Source: an uncultured Flavobacteriaceae bacterium (GTDB taxonomy: Bacteria; Bacteroidota; Bacteroidia; Flavobacteriales; Flavobacteriaceae). From it: a stretch of 64,000 nt of DNA. The notes beneath the pieces were generated by a model, which was not told the origin of the DNA, ran no database searches, and was given only the letters and a program-made list of their open reading frames with translations. Each line of letters opens with the position of its first letter. Position 1 is the first letter of the stretch. Of the stretch, positions 8,767-15,283 are shown piece by piece. The position numbers and the translations under genes are program-made. The stretch is taken from contig CAJWVI010000006.1 in the NCBI GenBank assembly GCA_913048115.1, forward strand, positions 1-64,000. Direction: 5' to 3'.

Positions 8767-8787
8767 TACAAAATATACACCTATAGT

Positions 8788-9210
8788 ATGCCTGCATCCA
8801 AACAAAAAAAACCAGACTTAGTTGTCTTTGATGAAGAAACACAAAAGTATAGTGCTTCCTTAACACCGTATGCAACAAACCTGGGTGCTCCTGCTATTGT
8901 TCCAGAAGACATTACTTCTTGGAAGAATAATAACATCCATAAAGTAAACCACCAATTTAAATCTCAATTTGATGATCTCAAAGCAGAATACGATTTGATG
9001 ATGAAACAATTTGAGTATAATAACTTAATCTACAACGCAAAGTTTAGTTTTGAACCGGTACTTGGTGAGATTTATTATTTATACAGAAAAATAAGTGGCG
9101 ATGTATGGTTATCTCTCATTGCTCCAAACGAATGTACTTGGGATTATGTAGGCACTTTTAGACTTAATAGCGGTAAAATGTGGGAGCAAATAGAACCCAA
9201 TAACCAATAA
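8788..9210 (+). CDS. DUF2452 protein (C1orf50-like)
   Basis: A 140-residue cytoplasmic protein of unknown function. The C-terminal half has the pattern GEIYYLYRKISG, then SLIAPNE, then YVGTFRL and a Trp, which resembles the DUF2452 family known from the eukaryotic protein C1orf50 and from Bacteroidota. A predicted amphipathic helix with Phe, Tyr and Leu repeats precedes it (about 55-85). There is no signal peptide or membrane segment. The ATG at 8788 is preferred because the upstream TTG lies inside a promoter-like box. The gene is monocistronic, with a shared hairpin terminator at 9226-9260. The family assignment is from remembered motifs. Confidence 0.7.
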   Translation: MPASKQKKPDLVVFDEETQKYSASLTPYATNLGAPAIVPEDITSWKNNNIHKVNHQFKSQFDDLKAEYDLMMKQFEYNNLIYNAKFSFEPVLGEIYYLYRKISGDVWLSLIAPNECTWDYVGTFRLNSGKMWEQIEPNNQ

Positions 9211-9225
9211 GCCTTCTGCTAACAT

Positions 9226-9260
9226 AAAAACAGCCTTAGTGCTATGCCAAGACTGTTTTT
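9226..9260. terminator. Bidirectional terminator between convergent genes
   Basis: Stem of AAAAACAG-CTT (9226-9237) with AAG-CTGTTTTT (9249-9260), with one internal mismatch, A-run on the left and T-run on the right. It serves the plus-strand DUF2452 gene and the minus-strand YHYH operon. Confidence 0.7.
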
Positions 9261-9283
9261 CTTTAATGTTTTAAAATTTTAAT

Positions 9284-10651
9284 TTAATCTCTCTTAATAA
9301 TTACTTGTTTCGTAATTGTGTTATCTCCATTGTTTATTTTAACCAAGTACACACCTTCATATAAAGATTGTATATCAAAAAATGCAATTGTCCCTCCTGC
9401 ATTAATTTGAGTAGTTTGAATTAATTTTCCAGACATGTCCATTAATTCTATGGTTACTTTTTTAGTAACTAAGGTATTTATTTGAATTGCTACTAAATCT
9501 GTTACAGGGTTAGGATAAATCGAAATAATCGCGTTAGATAAAGCAACTTCATTTAAAGCCAGTGGGTTCTCAAAAATAGTAGTAGGCTCATTGATGCTAT
9601 TCACGCGGCCACTAGTTACATTTCCAAAGAAGGTAGGCCCTATGACATAAGGGTATACCGAGTTGTAATTTTCATTTACAGTTGCGTAGTAGGCATATGT
9701 GCCATTTGGATATTCTGGCGTTGCTGCAAAACGGCCGTTATGTTCATCAACATACTGCATCTCTCCAGGATGAGATACCCATTGATAATCTTCTCTAAAT
9801 GAGCCAAGTGGGTAGGTGTTGTTAATTGGTGCGCCTAGACTTACCGAACTTCCGTCTGCGTGGGTATTGCGTATCGTAATGTCTCTTAATTGATATCCAG
9901 AAAGAATTCTTGTAACTCCTCCAGACCCATCTGTATTGATAAAACCATAGGCACCATAAATAGGAAACCCATCATTAGCATATCCAATAAGCGGAGCGTG
10001 TTCGTTTGGGTTAATCGCGTACAAACCGTCTGCATCATATAAATTACAAATAGTTGAAAGCACCTCGATGTCTAATTTAAAAGCAGATGGATTTTGATGA
10101 TGGTGATAATTTCCCATTGCAGGATGTCCCTTGGCGCAGTCAAACCCACCTAGCTCGTAAACCACTGCATCTCTATTCCAGTCTTGATCTGCCATTGGGC
10201 CTCCAGGACATGGTGGGTTTCCTGGTCCACCACAAAAAGAATTAGTATTTGGGTTCCAAGCCACACCATCTCTGTAATCAAATAATGATACTCCATTAAT
10301 AAAGTTTCCAATGTTTCCTCCATTGGTTGGTGTTTTAGGTCCTGTTTTTTCTACTGGAGCTAATAAAAACCTGTAGATGGCATCTTGGCTTTGCGCATTA
10401 GAGGGATTTCCGCCAAGAAAAGGACCTGTTGGGTATGAAGGCACTCCATTGGTAGAGATATATACCCAATTATCACTGTATTCTACTACTTGGCAGTTTA
10501 CCAGTATGTTGTTTGATACAGCGGTGCTATTTCCTTGTGTGTAATAGCTGCCAACTTCAGTAGTGTTCTGTAGCCAATTGGTAATGGCTGGTCCTTGTGC
10601 GTTTGTAATAAATGATGCAAATGCTATTGCAAAGAATGTTAAGGTTTTCAT
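9284..10651 (-). CDS. Secreted YHYH-domain protein with T9SS sorting domain
   Basis: A 455-residue exported protein. It has an N-terminal signal peptide ending near NAQ (17-19). The YHYH domain shows GNYHHHQNP (His183-185) in place of the usual YHYH, then IGYANDGFPIYG, a DEHNGRF segment, TPEYPNGTYAYY and YPYVIGP. From about 375 a type A T9SS C-terminal sorting domain follows (IYPNP, GKLIQT, LYEGVYLVKI). The YHYH domain has no established reaction; the His cluster suggests metal binding. It is the last gene of the sigma/MbnP/MbnH operon, 31 bases after the di-heme gene, so a role in copper handling at the cell surface is an inference from context. Confidence 0.82.
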   Translation of the reverse strand: MKTLTFFAIAFASFITNAQGPAITNWLQNTTEVGSYYTQGNSTAVSNNILVNCQVVEYSDNWVYISTNGVPSYPTGPFLGGNPSNAQSQDAIYRFLLAPVEKTGPKTPTNGGNIGNFINGVSLFDYRDGVAWNPNTNSFCGGPGNPPCPGGPMADQDWNRDAVVYELGGFDCAKGHPAMGNYHHHQNPSAFKLDIEVLSTICNLYDADGLYAINPNEHAPLIGYANDGFPIYGAYGFINTDGSGGVTRILSGYQLRDITIRNTHADGSSVSLGAPINNTYPLGSFREDYQWVSHPGEMQYVDEHNGRFAATPEYPNGTYAYYATVNENYNSVYPYVIGPTFFGNVTSGRVNSINEPTTIFENPLALNEVALSNAIISIYPNPVTDLVAIQINTLVTKKVTIELMDMSGKLIQTTQINAGGTIAFFDIQSLYEGVYLVKINNGDNTITKQVIIKRD

Positions 10652-10682
10652 GAATCTGTTTTTTTATTAGACGACATTTTTT

Positions 10683-11717
10683 CTATTCTCCTTCGTTTTT
10701 TATAAAAAAGTCTCTATTTATTTGATGTTTTTTTGAGCTAATAAAAAGCCGATCATTTAGAGTTCCTAAAAAAGTAATTAAATCTGTTTGCTCCTTTTTT
10801 GTGAGTGTGATCCCATTTTTTAATGCAGTATGAAGACTGGGGCTTTTTTGAACTCCTTGTGTGTAGTGTTTTAACACCTCTCTTAGGGTGTTAAAACGGC
10901 CATCATGCATGTATGGAAATGTATAGGCTAGATTACGCAGGCTTGGTATTTTAAAAAGCATGCTGTCCATAGGGTTTTTAGTTATTTTCTGTCTTCCGAT
11001 ATCTTTTAGTGTGCTGTCTATTGCAAGACCATTATTGGCAAATCCATAGCTAGAAAAAAGGGGTTCTGCATGACAACTAGCACAATTAGAAGTGAATATG
11101 TTATATCCACTTATTTCCTGTTGTGTAAATGTAGCTGTCCCTCTTTGTATCTGATCATATTTTGAATTATTGGAAATTAGCGAAACTTGAAATTGCGCCA
11201 ATACTTTTAAAATGCGTTCTCCAGTAATAAGGCTGTCTTTGTAAATGTCATTAAACAACCCAGGATATTTTGGATGATTTTTTAATTTACCTACGATCTC
11301 ATTAATAGAGCTTCCCATTTCTGTTGCGTGGCTTATGGGGGCAAGCGCTTGCGCATCAAGATTATCTATTGCTCCATCCCACATAAAGTGTTCTTGCCAA
11401 GCTAAGTTAAAAAGAGGTGGTGCGTTTCTAGTACCTATACTGTCATGAATTCCATGACTTAGATCATGGTCTGTATGTGCAAAGGCAGCATGAGGAGAAT
11501 GACAGGAGGCGCAAGAAATACTATTATTAGCAGAGAGTAAAGGGTCGTAAAACAAATTATTTCCTAGTGTGGTTTTGGCCTTTGATATTGGGTTGTTATC
11601 AATGTTGTAGTGAGGCACAGGAAAATACTCAGGGCTATCTAGCACGTTCTTTTTTACACCACAATATGTAGCAGTTAGCACTATAAAAGCGCCTATAATT
11701 ATTCTTTTAATTTTCAT
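10683..11717 (-). CDS. Di-heme cytochrome c peroxidase/MauG family protein (MbnH-like)
   Basis: A 344-residue periplasmic or lipid-anchored di-heme protein. An N-terminal hydrophobic segment ends in ATYCG (Cys19), a possible but imperfect lipobox. Two c-type heme motifs are visible: CASCH at 69-73 and CASCH at 212-216. A Trp113 in HFMWDG and the segment IPSLRNLAYTFPYMHDG are typical of the family. Members either reduce peroxide or, like MauG and MbnH, oxidise Trp residues in a partner protein. It lies directly downstream of an MbnP-like gene (11-base overlap), which is the known MbnH partner, so the oxidase role is favoured over a simple peroxidase. The domain call is firm; the MbnH assignment rests on context. 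Confidence 0.88.
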   Translation of the reverse strand: MKIKRIIIGAFIVLTATYCGVKKNVLDSPEYFPVPHYNIDNNPISKAKTTLGNNLFYDPLLSANNSISCASCHSPHAAFAHTDHDLSHGIHDSIGTRNAPPLFNLAWQEHFMWDGAIDNLDAQALAPISHATEMGSSINEIVGKLKNHPKYPGLFNDIYKDSLITGERILKVLAQFQVSLISNNSKYDQIQRGTATFTQQEISGYNIFTSNCASCHAEPLFSSYGFANNGLAIDSTLKDIGRQKITKNPMDSMLFKIPSLRNLAYTFPYMHDGRFNTLREVLKHYTQGVQKSPSLHTALKNGITLTKKEQTDLITFLGTLNDRLFISSKKHQINRDFFIKNEGE

Positions 11718-12399
11718 GGATTGAAAATAATGTTGCTAGTACCTTAGATACCATGACTGCATTTTTATTTGGGCTCATGACGGTGTTGGTTTTTGAAAGA
11801 GAGACCACGTTAAAAAAAGAGGCTATATCAACATCTATAGTTAAGCTTTTGGAGGCTACACATGCAAGGCTCAATACTTGTGTTGTATTATAGGGTTCTT
11901 GAAATCCTCCAACATGAAATTGAAATTTATTTTTTCTTGTGTTACACAGCCTCGAACTTCCTTCTATTTTAAAATTGATAAATCCATTTTGCCAGGTCCA
12001 GTACATTCTAGTTGTAGGGTCTAAAACACCTCCTTGAATTCCTTTTTTCTGTGTTTTTGTATCAAGACCAATGGTAAATTTTATGGTGTCAAATTTTTTA
12101 TTTTTTACGGTATAAGATGTTCTGTAAAGACTACTATTTTGAGCATCTATTAAATGGTATTTCTCTGTAGACTTCCCAATTTGTTTTCCGTCTTTAAAAA
12201 AAGTAATGTTTGAGACGTAAAATTTTAAAAAATCAATTTTTAGACTGTCTCTTCCTGAAATAGGGTAGGATTGACCGAGCTCTAGTGGCACTGTGTTATA
12301 TAAAAGTTGAAATGATATTTCAGTAGTATTTTTTTGTGCATTGATGCCAAAATTACACAACAAGAAAAGAAAAAAGCTATAGAGTCCCTTTGGGTACAT
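11707..12399 (-). CDS. MbnP-like copper-binding protein
   Basis: A 230-residue secreted protein with a signal peptide (about 1-22, ending INAQ). The body matches the MbnP domain: DFLKFYVSN (56-64), TIGLD, GGVLDPTTRMYWTWQNGF (123-140) with Trp134 and Trp136, NFKIEG, and FHVGGF. In characterised MbnP a Trp is oxidised to kynurenine by the di-heme partner MbnH, creating a copper site. The conserved Trp-containing segment and the adjacent di-heme gene fit this. The gene starts 3 bases after the CpxP-like gene and overlaps the di-heme gene by 11 bases. No methanobactin genes are nearby, so any copper ligand system is separate. Family call good; copper binding inferred. Confidence 0.8.
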   Translation of the reverse strand: MYPKGLYSFFLFLLCNFGINAQKNTTEISFQLLYNTVPLELGQSYPISGRDSLKIDFLKFYVSNITFFKDGKQIGKSTEKYHLIDAQNSSLYRTSYTVKNKKFDTIKFTIGLDTKTQKKGIQGGVLDPTTRMYWTWQNGFINFKIEGSSRLCNTRKNKFQFHVGGFQEPYNTTQVLSLACVASKSLTIDVDIASFFNVVSLSKTNTVMSPNKNAVMVSKVLATLFSIHEN

Positions 12400-12402
12400 A
12401 TC

Positions 12403-12867
12403 TTATTTTTTTGGTTTCCTGTCTTGGGGTTTAAAAAGGGTTGTCAGGGTTTTTGCTAATTTGTTAAAAGCGTCTTCTTGCGTGGGACCACATATTTTTT
12501 TGATGTCTTTAAAGTGTTTAAAATGTAAAATTTCAATGTCTCTTTGTAAGTCTCCCAAACGCTTAACAATAGAGTCTTCTTGTCTTTTTATTAAATCATC
12601 GGTAGTCAATAAGTTATAAAGGCTTTTTTTGCTGTCGCGAATTTGAGCATCTTTTGCTCTAACAGCCCTACGGTGTAATATTACTAAAGAATGATATTGA
12701 GTACTTTGAGATTCATTAAATTGTAAGCTTTTACTAATAATCTCTTTTGGATTTTGATTTTCTTTTCTACTTGCTCTTTTTGGTTTTAAAACCATAAAGC
12801 CTACCAATATTGTATTTGTAAGCAAAAGCACAATAATTAAAACACTGTATATTTTATTTTTACTCAT
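12403..12867 (-). CDS. CpxP/Spy-like periplasmic metal-sensor family protein
   Basis: A 154-residue protein with one N-terminal membrane helix (about 7-27) followed by a basic, all-helical domain. The segment around FNESQSTQY (about 50-58) resembles a degenerate LTxxQ motif of the Spy/CpxP group, and the rest is charged helices with FKHFKDIKKIC near 120. In Bacteroidota such proteins are often annotated as periplasmic heavy-metal sensors and lie next to ECF sigma factors. It overlaps the anti-sigma candidate by 8 bases and is followed within 3 bases by the MbnP gene. A signal-sensing role for the operon is an inference. The family match is moderate because the motif is weak. Confidence 0.6.
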   Translation of the reverse strand: MSKNKIYSVLIIVLLLTNTILVGFMVLKPKRASRKENQNPKEIISKSLQFNESQSTQYHSLVILHRRAVRAKDAQIRDSKKSLYNLLTTDDLIKRQEDSIVKRLGDLQRDIEILHFKHFKDIKKICGPTQEDAFNKLAKTLTTLFKPQDRKPKK

Positions 12868-13138
12868 TATATAAGGTGTTGTTTGTCATGACAATAAGGT
12901 CAGAGAAATCATTTGTTTCTTGATTGGTTTCACTAGAAAGCAAATACCCTTCTATACCAACAAGACATATAAAAATAGCTGCAGCGCTACGTAGCCATTG
13001 TATCGAGATGAGTGGTTTTTTAGCATCTATTTTTTCTAGAATTGCATCATACACATTTGTGTTTATAGATGCCTGTTCTATGCTCTGCAAAAGATGTAAT
13101 GGGTCTCTCATGTCTTGTTTAGACGATTTTTTTGTCAT
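12860..13138 (-). CDS. Small one-TM protein, probable anti-sigma factor
   Basis: A 92-residue protein with a cytoplasmic N-terminal part of about 47 residues, one hydrophobic helix (about 48-66, RSAAAIFICLVG) and a short acidic periplasmic tail. It shows no recognisable zinc-finger anti-sigma motif (no HxxxCxxC). It starts 4 bases inside the end of the ECF sigma gene and overlaps the CpxP-like gene by 8 bases, so translation is coupled across all three. Size, topology and position are those of minimal anti-sigma factors, but there is no sequence motif to prove it. Confidence 0.6.
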   Translation of the reverse strand: MTKKSSKQDMRDPLHLLQSIEQASINTNVYDAILEKIDAKKPLISIQWLRSAAAIFICLVGIEGYLLSSETNQETNDFSDLIVMTNNTLYNE

Positions 13139-13644
13139 AATCCTTCGGTTTGGTTTCTTATTTTTTTGAGTTGCTTTTTTGCCCGTTGTACCAATGACTC
13201 GATAGCTTTGGGAGTTTTGTCTAATATCTTCGCAACTTCATTCATGCTTTTACCTTCAATCTTTACGAGTATTAAGGCAGTTTTTTGCAAATCTGGTAAT
13301 TGATTAATTAAGCCAAAAAGAAATTGGAGTGCTTCCTTTTTTTCTAGGGCTACTCCAGGATGATTAAAGTCCGTGCTGTTGTTGAGGTCATTTTCATTAT
13401 TACTAAATATAGCAAACCGCTTCTTTCTTTTTTTTGCCTTAATAACATCTAATGATGTGTTTATAGTAACTCTATAGAGCCAAGTTTCTATTTTAGCATC
13501 GCCTTTAAAAGTATCTATTTTTTGATGAACCTTTAAAAAGACATCTTGCGTGATCTCTTCTGCCTCCTCTATGTTTTGAACATATTGAAGTGCTACATTA
13601 TAGACAAGACTCTTATTTTTTATGTAGATTCTTTCAAAATTCAT
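13135..13644 (-). CDS. ECF RNA polymerase sigma factor
   Basis: A 169-residue extracytoplasmic-function sigma factor. Region 2 includes YVQNIEEAEEITQDVFLKVHQ and the -10 contacting ETWLYRVTINTSLDVIK. After an Asn/Asp-rich linker, region 4 shows LPDLQKTALILVKIEGKSMNEVAKIL and a helix-turn-helix ending VQRAKKQLKKI. It is the first gene of the six-gene minus-strand operon that continues with the anti-sigma candidate, CpxP-like protein, MbnP, MbnH and YHYH proteins, so it probably controls them. No consensus housekeeping promoter was found upstream, compatible with autoregulation by an ECF promoter that I cannot recognise. Confidence 0.93.
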   Translation of the reverse strand: MNFERIYIKNKSLVYNVALQYVQNIEEAEEITQDVFLKVHQKIDTFKGDAKIETWLYRVTINTSLDVIKAKKRKKRFAIFSNNENDLNNSTDFNHPGVALEKKEALQFLFGLINQLPDLQKTALILVKIEGKSMNEVAKILDKTPKAIESLVQRAKKQLKKIRNQTEGL

Positions 13645-14035
13645 AAAATGTTGGGATGTTCTAACACAAGAGTATGCATTTGGTTTTAGAATTAAAAACT
13701 AATTATCATTTTCGTTTACAACTCTCTGTAAATTTTACATAAAAGAAACATATAGCATTTTTCAATTTTTTATATTTGTCAAATTATTATTAAGCATAAG
13801 ATTTGTAGTATTGGTTTGTGAGGCTTTAGTATTAAACAAGGCCCTTTCTAAGAATAACATATCAATTAATTATTTTTAATTAACCTATAGATTTTTCACG
13901 ATGACACAGCTTTAGCTATGCACTTTATATTGCCCTTCATAAGTAACTGAGGGTAAAACCATTATAGAATTAGGAGGCGTAAAGCGCCAGAGAAGTAGCT
14001 AAAAACACATACCGTTAAAGCATAAAATTTTTAAG
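13645..14035 (+). promoter_or_regulatory. Long leader of the amino-acid dehydrogenase gene, possible structured RNA
   Basis: This 391-base region between divergent genes holds no credible ORF. A TATATTTG -7-like box at 13771-13778 would give a leader of about 250 bases. Within it are three predicted hairpins: TTAATTA/TAATTAA (13866-13872 with 13877-13883), TTGCCCT/AGGGTAA (13930-13936 with 13950-13956) and GGCGT/GCGCC (13976-13980 with 13984-13988), the last about 45 bases before the start codon. The GC-rich stretch stands out in an AT-rich intergenic region. It could be a riboswitch or attenuator, but I cannot assign it to a known class. Confidence 0.4.
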
Positions 14036-15262
14036 ATGAAAGATTTACTCAAAAAATACGAAGAAAAAAAACCAGAAATAGTTTTTCACTGGAATGATTC
14101 AGAAACAGAAGCAGAAGGGTGGACCGTTATTAATTCACTTCGTGGTGGAGCAGCAGGTGGAGGAACTAGAATGCGTGTTGGCTTAAATGAAAATGAAGTA
14201 TTGTCACTAGCCAAAACAATGGAAGTAAAGTTTACCGTAAGTGGTCCTGCTATTGGTGGAGCTAAGTCTGGTATTAATTTTAATCCTCAAGATCCTCGTA
14301 AGAGAGGCGTGCTAGAGCGATGGTATAAAGCAGTATCTCCTTTATTAAAATCATACTATGGCACTGGGGGTGATTTAAATGTAGATGAGATTCACGAAGT
14401 AATTCCAATTACAGAGCAAAGTGGTGTTTGGCATCCTCAAGAAGGTGTTTTTAATGGTCATTTCAACCCCACTCAAGCCGATAAGATAAACCGTATAGGG
14501 CAATTACGCCAAGGGGTAATTAAAGTTATTGAAAATACAACCTACTCTCCAGATGTTTCAAAGAAATATACTGTAGCAGATATGATTACTGGCTTTGGTG
14601 TTGCAGAAGCAGTACGTCATTACTATGATATTTATGGTGGAGATGTGAAGGGTAAAAAAGCAATTGTACAGGGCTTTGGAAATGTAGGTGCTGCAGCTGC
14701 ATATTACTTGGCTCAAATGGGTGCTAAAGTAGTAGGTATTATAGACCGAGTAGGTGGTGTTATCAATCCAGATGGATTTACTTTTGAAGAGATTACAGCC
14801 CTATACCATCAAAAAGATGGAAATACGCTTGTGGCTTCAAATATGCTTTCTTTTGATGAAATTAATGATAAGATTTGGGCTTTAGAATGTGACATTTTTG
14901 CTCCTTGTGCAGCTTCTAGATTGATTACTAAAGACCAAGTAAGTAGCATGATATCTAGTGGTCTTGAAGTAATTTCATGTGGTGCTAATGTGCCATTTGC
15001 AGATAAAGAAATTTTCTTTGGAAGCATTATGGAGTATACAGACCAACGCGTTTCTTTAGTGCCAGACTTTATCAGTAATTGTGGTATGGCACGTGTGTTT
15101 GCATATTTTATGGAACGAAAAGTACAAATGACAGATGAGGCTATTTTTAGTGATACTTCGTTAACCATTAAAAAAGCCATTGAGGATGCTTACAACACCA
15201 ATACTAGCAAAACAAATATTAGTAAAACCGCTTTTGAAATTGCTTTAAAACAATTAGTTTAA
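14036..15262 (+). CDS. Glu/Leu/Phe/Val dehydrogenase
   Basis: Oxidative deaminase of an amino acid (glutamate, leucine, valine or phenylalanine) to the 2-oxo acid. Its 408 residues have the N-terminal dimerisation domain with RGGAAGGGTRMR, the catalytic Lys region SGPAIGGAKSG, and then the NAD-binding Rossmann motif QGFGNVGAAAAYYLA. The SGPAIGGAKSG wording differs from classic glutamate dehydrogenases (GGGKGG), so a leucine-type or other dehydrogenase is possible. The gene has an unusually long leader and is followed 21 bases later by nhaD, suggesting joint transcription. Superfamily certain; substrate not fixed. Confidence 0.88.
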   Translation: MKDLLKKYEEKKPEIVFHWNDSETEAEGWTVINSLRGGAAGGGTRMRVGLNENEVLSLAKTMEVKFTVSGPAIGGAKSGINFNPQDPRKRGVLERWYKAVSPLLKSYYGTGGDLNVDEIHEVIPITEQSGVWHPQEGVFNGHFNPTQADKINRIGQLRQGVIKVIENTTYSPDVSKKYTVADMITGFGVAEAVRHYYDIYGGDVKGKKAIVQGFGNVGAAAAYYLAQMGAKVVGIIDRVGGVINPDGFTFEEITALYHQKDGNTLVASNMLSFDEINDKIWALECDIFAPCAASRLITKDQVSSMISSGLEVISCGANVPFADKEIFFGSIMEYTDQRVSLVPDFISNCGMARVFAYFMERKVQMTDEAIFSDTSLTIKKAIEDAYNTNTSKTNISKTAFEIALKQLV

Positions 15263-15283
15263 TCATTATACTGTACTATATTT

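Noticed and set aside
13940-13995. A c-di-GMP-I (GEMM) riboswitch in the dehydrogenase leader
   Set aside because: Only fragments resemble the motif (AAAACC and GGCGTAAAG); the conserved pairing and receptor positions could not be matched, so I leave the leader unclassified.
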